Below are positions 8,587 to 16,461 of a stretch of DNA of 64,000 bases, piece after piece. The notes beneath the pieces are model-generated. The model did not search any database and was not told the DNA's origin. It worked only from the letters and a program-made list of their open reading frames with translations. The stretch lies in the NCBI GenBank assembly GCA_024401295.1, contig JAKSLG010000010.1:1-64000 (forward strand), in the 5' to 3' direction. Source of the DNA: Bacteroidales bacterium (GTDB lineage: Bacteria > Bacteroidota > Bacteroidia > Bacteroidales > Marinilabiliaceae). Both the position numbers and the translations under genes were made by a program. How positions within the stretch are numbered: the stretch's first letter is position 1; each line of letters begins with the position of its first letter.

Positions 8587-8916
8587 AGTAATGTGTAACA
8601 ACTCTCACGGTCCGTTGACCGTATGTGATTATGCCTCGCGGCAATATCCAAATCAAACCTCTATTTATGAAAAACTAAAAATTCAATCAAAACCTTTATT
8701 GTGAAGTGCTGTTCTTCAACCTTCACATTGCAAAGCTACAACAGATTGCGTCGGCCACGAAATATTTTCTACAAACGTCACGAATTCTTCTACAAACGCA
8801 TGGATTATATCATAAAAGTCGCGTTTTCTTCAACGAAAGAGTAGTATTAAACGTCAAGACATAACACAAAGGAGATTAGAATAACTATCTTTGCATCAAA
8901 ATATAAAAAAGACAAA
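8587..8916. other. Intergenic region before metY with hairpins and a direct repeat
   Basis: No gene is seen. The region holds a small palindrome ACGGTC-N4-GACCGT (8607-8622), an inverted repeat TGTGAAG (8700-8706) and CTTCACA (8721-8727), and two imperfect direct copies of a CACGAA...TTCTACAAACG motif (8756-8777 and 8779-8798). A -7 box TATCTTTG lies at 8886-8893, 24 bp before the metY ATG. No SAM riboswitch was recognised. The repeated motif is a candidate operator. Confidence 0.45.
8886..8893 (+). promoter_or_regulatory. -7 promoter box of metY
   Basis: TATCTTTG fits TAnnTTTG. No TTTG is found at the expected spacing upstream. Confidence 0.5.
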
Positions 8917-10203
8917 ATGAGCGAATATACAATCAACACCAAATGCGTCCAGGCTGGATATACACCAGGCAACGGCGAGCCTCGTCAGATTCCAATCGTA
9001 CAATCGACGACTTTCAAGTATAATACGTCGGAAGACATGGGCAAGCTCTTCGACCTCGAAGCGTCTGGCTACTTCTATACACGCTTGCAAAACCCTACAA
9101 ACGACTACGTTGCAGCAAAGATTGCAGCCCTCGAAGGCGGCGCAGCAGCCATGCTCACATCGAGCGGTCAGGCAGCCAACTTCTTCGCTTTGTTCAACAT
9201 CTGCGAGAACGGCAGCCACATTGTTGCCTCGTCGAGCATCTATGGCGGCACATTCAACCTCATCGCAGTTACGATGAAGAAGATGGGCATCGATGTGACA
9301 TTCGTTGCACCAACAGCATCGGAAGAGGAACTCAACGCTGCTTTCAAGGAGAATACAAGAGCCATGTTTGGCGAAACAATAGCCAACCCTGCGCTCACAG
9401 TTCTCGACATCGAGAAGTTTGCACGCGTTGCGCATAACCATGGAGTGCCACTCATCGTCGACAACACGTTCCCTACGCCAGTAAACTGCCGTCCTATAGA
9501 ATGGGGTGCCGACATCGTAACTCACTCTACGACAAAGTATATGGATGGTCATGGAGCAGCCGTAGGCGGTGCAATCGTTGACAGCGGCAAGTTCGACTGG
9601 ATGGCACATGCGGACAAATTCCCTGGTCTTTGTACACCAGACGACAGCTACCACGGCATCACATACGCCGAGAAATTCGGCAAAGAGGGCGCATTCATCA
9701 CAAAATGCACAGCTCAGCTCATGCGCGACTTCGGATGCATACAGTCGCCACAGCATGCGTTCATCCTCAACCTTGGCCTCGAATCGCTCCATGTGCGTAT
9801 GCCACGCCACGTTGAGAACGGACAGGCCGTTGCCGAATTCCTTTCGACACACCCAAAGGTTGAGAAAGTGAACTATTCGGGTCTCAAGAGCGACCCTTAC
9901 TATGCTGTAGCTCAGAAGTATATGCCAAATGGCGGATGTGGCGTTGTCAGCTTTGTCATCAAGGGTGGACGCGCAGCTGCAGAGGCATTCATGAAAGAGC
10001 TTAAGCTCGCAGCAATCGAGACACACGTTGCCGACGCACGCACATGCTGCCTCAACCCTGCAACATCGACACACCGACAGATGACAGAGGAACAGCTCGA
10101 AGCTGCCGGCATTCCTGCAGGTCTCGTAAGAATGAGTTGCGGTCTTGAGGACAAGAAAGACCTCATCGCCGATCTCAAGCAGGCACTCGATGCCGTGAAA
10201 TAA
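8917..10203 (+). CDS. metY: O-acetylhomoserine (thiol)-lyase / O-acetylhomoserine sulfhydrylase
   Basis: A 428-residue PLP enzyme of the Cys/Met metabolism family. It joins O-acetylhomoserine with sulfide (or methanethiol) to make homocysteine (or methionine) in the cytoplasm. The PLP lysine is Lys207 in HSTTKYMDGHG. TRLQNPTND, TSSGQAANFF, VDNTFPTPVNCRP and the C-terminal ATSTHRQMTEEQL and RMSCGLEDKKDLIADL are typical of MetY and its length (about 425) rather than of the shorter MetB/MetC enzymes. The gene stands alone with its own promoter box and terminator. It lies next to the suf operon, so both neighbours handle sulfur. Confidence 0.93.
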   Translation: MSEYTINTKCVQAGYTPGNGEPRQIPIVQSTTFKYNTSEDMGKLFDLEASGYFYTRLQNPTNDYVAAKIAALEGGAAAMLTSSGQAANFFALFNICENGSHIVASSSIYGGTFNLIAVTMKKMGIDVTFVAPTASEEELNAAFKENTRAMFGETIANPALTVLDIEKFARVAHNHGVPLIVDNTFPTPVNCRPIEWGADIVTHSTTKYMDGHGAAVGGAIVDSGKFDWMAHADKFPGLCTPDDSYHGITYAEKFGKEGAFITKCTAQLMRDFGCIQSPQHAFILNLGLESLHVRMPRHVENGQAVAEFLSTHPKVEKVNYSGLKSDPYYAVAQKYMPNGGCGVVSFVIKGGRAAAEAFMKELKLAAIETHVADARTCCLNPATSTHRQMTEEQLEAAGIPAGLVRMSCGLEDKKDLIADLKQALDAVK

Positions 10204-10231
10204 CAGACACATCATTTCAAATTGACAATAG

Positions 10232-10262
10232 CCTCATCCGCACAAACGGGTGAGGTTTTTTT
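10232..10262 (+). terminator. Terminator of metY
   Basis: CCTCATCCG pairs with CGGGTGAGG across a 6-base loop and is followed by seven T. Confidence 0.9.
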
Positions 10263-10388
10263 GTTGCACAAAAAAAACAGAACATAAATTCTGTCGCAAC
10301 AAACAAGATATAACTTGTATGGACCTAATTAATTGCAAAACATACCGCATTAACATCCTAAAAAACATGCAGAAACGTAAAAAAACAT

Positions 10389-10396
10389 TAAATTTG
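10389..10396 (+). promoter_or_regulatory. -7 promoter box of the xylanase gene
   Basis: TAAATTTG fits TAnnTTTG, 30 bp before the ATG. No clear -33 element is seen. Confidence 0.45.
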
Positions 10397-10426
10397 CACC
10401 CATAAAAAATCATAAACTATTCACTA

Positions 10427-12403
10427 ATGGAAATAAGACATCTATCGAAAATAGCTCTTGCGGCATTCGGTCTTACGACTGTTGTTGCAAATGCTCAATT
10501 GTCGAGCAATCCAGAGAAATTTCTGGGTAACATAACGACATACGGCTCGATTGACACAGATGGTTACAAGTACTACGAGCTTTGGAACCAAATCACTCCA
10601 GAAAACGAATCGAAGTGGGAATCAATCGAAGGACGCAGCCGCGGAAACTTCAGCTTCACTTCGTGCGACAAGATCTACAACTATGCCAAGGAGCACAATT
10701 TCCCATTCAAATTCCACACACTTGTTTGGGGTTCACAGTATCCTAGCTGGATGAACAACCTGAGCAAGGAGAAGCAGTATGAAGCCATTGTAGAGTGGTT
10801 TGATGCCGTTAAGGAGAGATATCCGGATATTGACATGATTGACGTTGTCAACGAAGCCGTTGCAGGTCACGCTCCTGCGCCATACAAAGAGGCTTTGGGT
10901 GGTGACGGCAAGACAGGCTACGACTGGATTATCAAGGCCTTCGAGATGGCATACGAGCGTTGGCCTAATGCCATTCTCATCTACAACGACTACAACACAT
11001 TCCAGTGGCAGAAGACAGAATTCATCAACCTCGTCAAGACTCTTCGCGATGCAGGTGCTCCAATCGATGCCTATGGATGCCAGTCGCATGACCTGACAGA
11101 TATCGATTTCGAGACATTCAAGGCTGCAATGGATGAGATTCAAAGCGAATTGAAGCTCCCGATGTACAGCACAGAGTATGACATAGGTACAACAGATGAT
11201 GCGAAGCAGCTCAAGCAGTATAAGGATCAGATTCCATATATGTGGGAGGCTGACTATGTTGCCGGTGTCACTCTCTGGGGTTTCATCTATGGAAAGACAT
11301 GGACCAACGACGGCAAAGACAAGAATGGCAACACGATAAACGCAGGTCACTCAGGCATTATCAAAAACAGGAAAGACCGCCCTGCAATGGAATGGTTGCG
11401 CGAGTACATGGCGACTGACGCAGCGAAGAAAGCAAAGAGCCCATTCCCAGGCTGCAAGAAAGAGGCTTCAATATATGTCAAGCCGGCTTCAATAAAGACG
11501 CCTATAGGCGAGACAACAAGCATCAACGTTAGAGCTTCGCTCAGTACAAAGACAATCAAGGAAGTCAAGATTTATGCCAATGACGAACTCATTGCAACTG
11601 CAACAGAGGCTCCATATATTGCAGATTACACTCCAACAGAAAAGGGCAATGTCACATTGAAAGCTGTCGTATCAACCACTGACGGAACGACATTCGAACG
11701 CATATCAAACATATATGCTCATGAACCTCGCTCGACATTCAAAGGTGCGATAGATTTGCCTGGCGTAATTGAACTCGAGAACTTCGATGCCGGTGGAGAA
11801 GGCGTATCATTCCACGATTCAGACTCGAAGAATGAGGGTGATGCCGAATATCGTGATGACAACGAGGGCATAGATATCGTCAAGGGCAATGGCGGAATGG
11901 CTATTGGATACACTGCAAATGGCGAGTGGCTCGAATACACAGTCAAGGTTACAGAAGACAACGTCAACGCCTTCACGGCAACAGTATCTTCAGGCTCAAC
12001 CGGATCTGGTTTCAAGATTTCAGCAATCAAGGATGACAAAGAGACACTTCTTGCACAGGTAAGTGTTCCAAACACAGGCTCTTGGGATACATACAAGACC
12101 GTTGAGGGCAAGCTCAAGCAGACGCTCGAAGCTGGTGAATACGTCATCCGCGTAACGATTACCGGAGCTTATTGCAACCTCGACAAGATCGCCTTCGGCG
12201 TAGCAAATGCCATCGTCGATATCATTGCTGACGAAGAGGCTTCATACGAAGTATATACGACAGCAGGCGTCAAGGTCGGAGCATTTGAGGCAAGCGGTCG
12301 CGATGATTTCAACAAGCAGTTCAACAGCACGGCAAGCAAACGCGGACTCTACGTCGTTAAGAACCTGACGACTGGCAAAGCAGAACTTTTGATGTCGAAA
12401 TAA
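10427..12403 (+). CDS. Secreted GH10 endo-1,4-beta-xylanase with CBM6 and T9SS-like C-terminal tail
   Basis: A 658-residue secreted enzyme. Residues 1-23 form a signal peptide ending ANAQ. Residues about 27-330 are a GH10 barrel, with the acid/base Glu143 in DVVNEAV and the nucleophile Glu250 in MYSTEYDIG; GH10 enzymes cut the xylan backbone. An Ig-like domain follows (about 355-430), then a CBM6-type carbohydrate-binding module (about 445-595: GVIELENFDAGGEGVSF, NGEWLEYTVKV, YCNLDKIAFG). The last 55 residues (YEVYTTAGVKVG, then GLYVVKN and a final lysine) resemble a type A T9SS sorting domain, so the protein is probably exported by T9SS. A terminator follows and the next gene encodes an esterase. 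Confidence 0.9.
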   Translation: MEIRHLSKIALAAFGLTTVVANAQLSSNPEKFLGNITTYGSIDTDGYKYYELWNQITPENESKWESIEGRSRGNFSFTSCDKIYNYAKEHNFPFKFHTLVWGSQYPSWMNNLSKEKQYEAIVEWFDAVKERYPDIDMIDVVNEAVAGHAPAPYKEALGGDGKTGYDWIIKAFEMAYERWPNAILIYNDYNTFQWQKTEFINLVKTLRDAGAPIDAYGCQSHDLTDIDFETFKAAMDEIQSELKLPMYSTEYDIGTTDDAKQLKQYKDQIPYMWEADYVAGVTLWGFIYGKTWTNDGKDKNGNTINAGHSGIIKNRKDRPAMEWLREYMATDAAKKAKSPFPGCKKEASIYVKPASIKTPIGETTSINVRASLSTKTIKEVKIYANDELIATATEAPYIADYTPTEKGNVTLKAVVSTTDGTTFERISNIYAHEPRSTFKGAIDLPGVIELENFDAGGEGVSFHDSDSKNEGDAEYRDDNEGIDIVKGNGGMAIGYTANGEWLEYTVKVTEDNVNAFTATVSSGSTGSGFKISAIKDDKETLLAQVSVPNTGSWDTYKTVEGKLKQTLEAGEYVIRVTITGAYCNLDKIAFGVANAIVDIIADEEASYEVYTTAGVKVGAFEASGRDDFNKQFNSTASKRGLYVVKNLTTGKAELLMSK

Positions 12404-12418
12404 TCAAATAAAGACAAG

Positions 12419-12453
12419 GCCTGTACATCAGATACGATGTACAGGCTTTTTTT
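12419..12453 (+). terminator. Terminator of the xylanase gene
   Basis: An 11-bp perfect stem (GCCTGTACATC with GATGTACAGGC) around a 6-base loop, followed by seven T. Confidence 0.92.
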
Positions 12454-12489
12454 CATCAGCCAAAAGAGAAAATTCAACACAAAATAATA

Positions 12490-14025
12490 ATGAAAAGACA
12501 CCTTATCGCGGCGACTATACTGACTGCATCGTTGGTAATGGCTTCGTGCGCAAAAAAGCCGGAAGTGGCAATCACATCGGGCAAGATCGAAGGAACAATC
12601 GACAGCACTGGAATATTCTCATTCAAGGGCATTCCTTATGCCACAGCTGAACGTTTTCAGCCATCAGAGCCTATGGCTGCATGGGAAGGCGTTCGCCAAT
12701 GTAAAGAATATGGTCCGTGGGCAAAACAGGCCGAACGCGACGGCAGATCGGCCGAAGGTGAAGGCGACTTCCTTGCCAACGTATGGACATCGGGCCTCTC
12801 GGACGGAGGCAACCGCCCTATCGTCTTCTGGATTCATGGCGGAGGCTTTTCAGTAGGCTCTGCGAATGCCGATCCAACCGATGGCGCAGCGCTTGCACGC
12901 AAGGGAGCTGTCGTTGTCAGCATAAACCATCGTCTCGACCTAATGGGCTTCCTCGACTTGTCGTCATTTGGCGGAAAATGGGAGAAGTCGGTCAACATTG
13001 GCATGCTTGACATCGTCAATGCGCTCAAATGGACAAAAGACAACGCAAAGGCATTTGGCGGCGACCCAGACAACATCACAATCTTCGGTGAATCGGGCGG
13101 TGGCGGCAAGGTGGGTACGTTGCTTTGCATGCCAGAAGCTAAAGGATTGTTCCAGAAAGCCATCATCGAGAGCGGCGCCAAGATCAACATCATGACAGGC
13201 GAAATATCGAAGCAGCTCGGCAAAAACGTCGTTGCCGAACTTGGTCTCACAGAGGAGACTCTCGACCAGATACAGACATTGCCATACGACACGTTGTTCA
13301 AGGCTTGCCAGAAGTGCCAGGCAGAGATTCTCGGACCTCGCACACCAGGCTCAATAAAAATGTGGGGATTCGTTCCGACAGCCGACGGCAATACTCTCTT
13401 GCAGCAGCCTTACACGCCAGGTTTCGCAGACCTTGCGCACGACATTCCAATAATGATCGGTACGACGTTCAACGAACTCGAACGTAAATTCTATACCGAC
13501 ACGACGCTCACACAGAGCAAGTGCGACAGTATCCTCAACATACGCTACGGAGACGAGACAGAAGCATTCAAGCAGGCATTTGCCGAAGCCTATCCTGAAG
13601 GCTCGATGGCCGATATTCTCGGCACAGACAGCAATATAAGAACGCTCACGCTTGCCACAGCCGATGCCAAATCAGCAGAAGGCGGCGCACCTGTCTATGT
13701 CTATCTGCTCACTTGGGTTTCTGATTTCGACGAAGGCGGCAGCGGCTGCTACCACTCACTCGACATTCCACTCGTATTCAACAATCCATACGATGAACGC
13801 TATCAGGTGAAGCGTGGCGATCCTAAAGCGGCACTTGTAGCAGACCGAATGAGCGACCTGTGGCTCAGCTTTGCACGCAACGGCAAACCGAAAGCCAATG
13901 GAGTTCCGCAATGGGAAGCATATACAAAGGAGAATGGAGCGACGATGATTTTCGACAACACTTTTGAACAGCGCAACAATTTTGACAGAAAGATGCAAGA
14001 CATCCTCTATACAAAGTTGAAGTAG
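12490..14025 (+). CDS. Carboxylesterase type B family lipoprotein
   Basis: A 511-residue alpha/beta-hydrolase with a lipoprotein signal (MASCAKK, Cys21). The oxyanion region is FWIHGGGFSVGS. The nucleophile is Ser202 in FGESGGGG, the acid is Glu329 in FNELER and the base is His422 in CYHSLDIPLVF: a complete Ser-Glu-His triad in the order used by type B carboxylesterases. Its place behind a xylanase suggests removal of acetyl or phenolic esters from plant cell-wall polymers, but substrate specificity is inferred only from context. It is not clearly in an operon with the xylanase, because a strong terminator separates them. Confidence 0.88.
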   Translation: MKRHLIAATILTASLVMASCAKKPEVAITSGKIEGTIDSTGIFSFKGIPYATAERFQPSEPMAAWEGVRQCKEYGPWAKQAERDGRSAEGEGDFLANVWTSGLSDGGNRPIVFWIHGGGFSVGSANADPTDGAALARKGAVVVSINHRLDLMGFLDLSSFGGKWEKSVNIGMLDIVNALKWTKDNAKAFGGDPDNITIFGESGGGGKVGTLLCMPEAKGLFQKAIIESGAKINIMTGEISKQLGKNVVAELGLTEETLDQIQTLPYDTLFKACQKCQAEILGPRTPGSIKMWGFVPTADGNTLLQQPYTPGFADLAHDIPIMIGTTFNELERKFYTDTTLTQSKCDSILNIRYGDETEAFKQAFAEAYPEGSMADILGTDSNIRTLTLATADAKSAEGGAPVYVYLLTWVSDFDEGGSGCYHSLDIPLVFNNPYDERYQVKRGDPKAALVADRMSDLWLSFARNGKPKANGVPQWEAYTKENGATMIFDNTFEQRNNFDRKMQDILYTKLK

Positions 14026-14057
14026 AAGTTTGTGAGAGGAAATTATTAAACATAAGG

Positions 14058-14090
14058 CAGCATCGGGAATCATTTCGATGCTGTTTTTTT
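14058..14090 (+). terminator. Terminator of the carboxylesterase gene
   Basis: CAGCATCG pairs with CGATGCTG across a 10-base loop, followed by seven T. Confidence 0.88.
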
Positions 14091-14154
14091 CATGCATTGA
14101 CTATACTTTACATGATTTTTCCAACAAAATATTTATACTTCGGAATTGAAGTGC

Positions 14155-14162
14155 TATCTTTG
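14155..14162 (+). promoter_or_regulatory. -7 promoter box of the oxidoreductase gene
   Basis: TATCTTTG lies 26 bp before the ATG at 14188. A weak -33 TTTA lies 19 bp upstream of it. The position of this box argues against the in-frame start at 14146. Confidence 0.55.
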
Positions 14163-14187
14163 GGCATTAACCAAAACAGACAACAAG

Positions 14188-15156
14188 ATGAAAGTAGGAA
14201 TAATCGGAGCCGGATGGATTGCACACAAGATGGCACAAGCTCTAGCTCCACTAAGCGAAGCAAAGGTCTGGGCCATTGCATCACGTTCAGAAGAGAAAGC
14301 AAAGGAATTTGCCCAGCAATACAATCTGCCAAAGGCCTACAGCAGCTACGAAGAGCTTGTATCTGACCCTGAGGTGGATCTCGTTTATATTGCAACGCCA
14401 CACTCACACCACTATCAGCACACCCGTCTTGCCATTGAACATGGCAAGGCTGTCCTCGTCGAGAAGGCATTCACAGCCAATGCACGCGAAGCAGAGGAAC
14501 TCATTGCTATGGCAAAAGAGCGCAAGGTTTTCATCACCGAAGCCATTTGGACCCGCTATATGCCTCTGTCGCACAAAGTCAGCGAACTGATGAAGAGCGG
14601 CGTCATCGGTGAGCCTCGAATCCTGACAGCTACGCTTTGCTACATGATGGAGGACAAGGAACGCATCGTCCGTCCAGACCTCTGTGGCGGTGCATTGCTC
14701 GACCTTGGTGTGTATGTGCTCAACTTCGCACGTATGTATTTCGGAACAGACATAGTGAAGACTGTCACGAATTGCCACCTTGGGCCAACAGGCATGGACA
14801 TGATGGAGAGCATCTCGCTCAGCTTTGCCGACGGACGAATGGCGAATCTGCAGGCCGGCTGTCTCACGCTCAACGACCGCCAAGGCATAATCAGCGGCAC
14901 AGAAGGCTATATCCGCGTTGATAATGTCAACTGTCCGGAGCTCATTGAAGTCTGGCGCAATTACGAACTTGTTGAACGCATCGAAAAGCCTAAAGAGATG
15001 GTCAATGGATACGAATACCAGGTGCTTGAATGCAAACGCTGCATGGAACAGGGTTTGCTCGAGTCGCCAATGATGCCACACGAAGAGACACTCAGCATCA
15101 TGCGTCAGATGGACGCTCTTCGCAAAGAATGGGGCGTGAAATACCCAATGGACTAA
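14188..15156 (+). CDS. Gfo/Idh/MocA family oxidoreductase
   Basis: A 322-residue NAD(P)-dependent dehydrogenase. The N-terminal Rossmann fold begins at once (MKVGIIGAGWIAHKMA); VDLVYIATPHSHHYQH and KAVLVEKAFTANAREAEEL are the family's cofactor and EKP-like motifs. The C-terminal half is the alpha/beta substrate domain. Members oxidise or reduce sugars, sugar alcohols or trans-dihydrodiols; the substrate cannot be deduced. The ATG at 14188 is preferred because the frame's earlier ATG (14146) precedes the promoter box and would put 14 extra residues before the Rossmann start. It is convergent with the HAD gene. Confidence 0.9.
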   Translation: MKVGIIGAGWIAHKMAQALAPLSEAKVWAIASRSEEKAKEFAQQYNLPKAYSSYEELVSDPEVDLVYIATPHSHHYQHTRLAIEHGKAVLVEKAFTANAREAEELIAMAKERKVFITEAIWTRYMPLSHKVSELMKSGVIGEPRILTATLCYMMEDKERIVRPDLCGGALLDLGVYVLNFARMYFGTDIVKTVTNCHLGPTGMDMMESISLSFADGRMANLQAGCLTLNDRQGIISGTEGYIRVDNVNCPELIEVWRNYELVERIEKPKEMVNGYEYQVLECKRCMEQGLLESPMMPHEETLSIMRQMDALRKEWGVKYPMD

Positions 15157-15180
15157 ACGACGCCACACATAAAAAGCAGA

Positions 15181-15216
15181 AGAGACGTGATGATATCCAC
15201 CACGTCTCTTTCTTTT
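15181..15216. terminator. Terminator between convergent genes
   Basis: AGAGACGTG (15181-15189) and CACGTCTCT (15201-15209) form a 9-bp stem followed on the plus strand by TTCTTTTTC. It can serve the oxidoreductase and possibly also the HAD gene reading the other way. Confidence 0.75.
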
Positions 15217-15237
15217 TCATATGTTACAACGGAATCC

Positions 15238-15879
15238 TCAATTGAGCATAGCCACTACCCTCTCGTAAGTAAGTCCACGGAAATCAGCTATGACCGTATG
15301 GCATTTGTCCTTGATTGCCTCAGGCGCATTGTTGGTTGCAAGACCAACGGTATAGCTGCCCGAACGCATTGCCGACTCCAGACCAGTGAAGGCATCCTCA
15401 AAAACAACACATTCATCATTTGTCAATCCGAACACGCTGGCGCCCAAGATATAGCAATCGGGATCCGGTTTTGACGCCTTGAACATCTCGGCTGTCAAGA
15501 CTCGATCGAAGAGCGTATCAAATTGCGGCATCTGCTTTCGCACGCTCTGCATCTTCTTGTCATTCGACGAAGTGACAACAGCACATTTCACTCCATGCCT
15601 GCGAATATCCTCAATAAATTCAAGCGCTCCTTCGATGAAGGTATAGCGCATCGAGGCCTCCCAATGGTCGAGTTCCACATTTACGATTTTCTGGACCTCA
15701 GGATCAGGGAAATAACGTTCGAAAATCTGCTTCAATGTTGTTCCTTTAATGACCTTGTCGAGGTTTGGCACATCAGGCCTGAAACGGCGGCCAATCTCGC
15801 CCCAAAAAACCGAATATTGTCCTTCCGTATCGAAGAGAGTTCCGTCAAGATCAAAAAGAGCAGCCTTAAATGTTCGCAT
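15238..15879 (-). CDS. HAD-superfamily phosphatase, beta-phosphoglucomutase/CbbY-like
   Basis: A 213-residue cytoplasmic phosphatase. Motif I is LFDLDGTLFDTE, with the nucleophile Asp10. The alpha-helical cap follows. Motif II is AVVTSSNDKKM, motif III has the lysine of KPDPDCYILGA, and motif IV is VVFEDAFTGLESAMRSG. It acts on a small phosphorylated metabolite, probably a sugar phosphate, but which one is unknown. A -7 box (TATCTTTG at 15911-15904 on the minus strand) lies about 25 bp upstream. Confidence 0.9.
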   Translation of the reverse strand: MRTFKAALFDLDGTLFDTEGQYSVFWGEIGRRFRPDVPNLDKVIKGTTLKQIFERYFPDPEVQKIVNVELDHWEASMRYTFIEGALEFIEDIRRHGVKCAVVTSSNDKKMQSVRKQMPQFDTLFDRVLTAEMFKASKPDPDCYILGASVFGLTNDECVVFEDAFTGLESAMRSGSYTVGLATNNAPEAIKDKCHTVIADFRGLTYERVVAMLN

Positions 15880-15903
15880 CGTCTATGAATTGTAATTACG
15901 TTG

Positions 15904-15911
15904 CAAAGATA
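15904..15911 (-). promoter_or_regulatory. -7 promoter box of the HAD phosphatase gene
   Basis: The minus strand reads TATCTTTG, 24 bp before the start codon, directly after the T run of the SusD-fragment terminator. No -33 TTTG is seen. Confidence 0.5.
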
Positions 15912-15912
15912 C

Positions 15913-15955
15913 AAAAAAAGTGTGGCCCATGTCGCCTCTACGACATGAGCCACAC
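15913..15955 (-). terminator. Strong terminator after the SusD fragment
   Basis: Two 7-bp stem halves (GTGTGGC and CATGTCG on the plus strand) pair with CGACATG and GCCACAC around one C/A mismatch and a 6-base loop. On the minus strand the hairpin is followed by seven T. It ends transcripts that read through the SusD remnant. Confidence 0.9.
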
Positions 15956-15991
15956 CACAGTTATATGCAATCACAAAACCTATATTGCAAA

Positions 15992-16285
15992 TCAGTTCTG
16001 ATATTCAGGATTCTGGAAAGCTCTCTTCTCGTCGTCAGTTGCTTCCATACCGTCGATCTGACCCGGTGGAATAGGACGGAGATAATAGCCCTTCTTGATA
16101 TCACGAACAACCTTCTTAGGCTCACGACCGTTAGCATCAGAGATGCTATACTCCTTAGCCTTCTCGTGCCATGTCTGAGTACGAACAAGGTCGAACCAAC
16201 GGTAGCCCTCACCCCAGAACTCACGGAGACGTTCGTCGAGGATGTAGTCGATAGTAATAGTAGAAGAGCTCTCTTTAATAGACAC
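15992..16285 (-). pseudogene. C-terminal remnant of a RagB/SusD-family nutrient-binding lipoprotein
   Basis: Only about 97 codons remain. They read like the end of a SusD protein: ERLREFWGEGYRWFDLVRT, then GYYLRPIPPGQIDG and a final FQNPEYQN. Intact SusD proteins have about 500 residues, a lipoprotein signal and a TonB-dependent SusC partner next door; none of these is present. In the same frame an in-frame TAG lies two codons before the first possible (GTG) start, and the DNA beyond it is AT-rich and non-coding. The downstream terminator is intact. This is best read as what is left of a polysaccharide utilisation locus after a deletion. Confidence 0.85.
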
Positions 16286-16461
16286 AATCTAAATAATCTT
16301 AGCCCGGCAATGTCGTTTTGAACCGAACTGAAAATTTATTTTTAATTATAGAATTAGAATTTCTTATATTATATACAACTCATCACCGCACATCACACAT
16401 TCTGTGATATGCGGTGATGATATGCAGTGCAAAAATTCCCTTAGAAGACATTACAGTTCCC
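16286..16461. other. AT-rich non-coding gap with one long hairpin
   Basis: Nothing coding is seen between the SusD remnant and the GH43 stop codon apart from the hairpin at 16381-16419. The break point of the SusD gene must lie within this stretch or at its left border. Confidence 0.5.
16381..16419 (-). terminator. 17-bp hairpin after the GH43 gene
   Basis: Arms 16381-16397 and 16403-16419 pair over 17 positions with one mismatch around a 5-base loop. On the minus strand it follows the GH43 stop codon by 42 bp. There is no strong T run, so termination strength is uncertain. Confidence 0.65.

Noticed and set aside
8587-8916. SAM-type riboswitch upstream of metY
   Set aside because: The hairpins seen are small and separated, and no conserved SAM aptamer core could be traced.
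8896-10215. Minus-strand open frame of 439 codons opposite metY
   Set aside because: It covers metY almost exactly, has a Cys/Val/Leu-rich composition typical of antisense frames and no known motif. The 2548-3684 frame opposite sufB and the 61739-62863 frame opposite thiL were rejected for the same reason.
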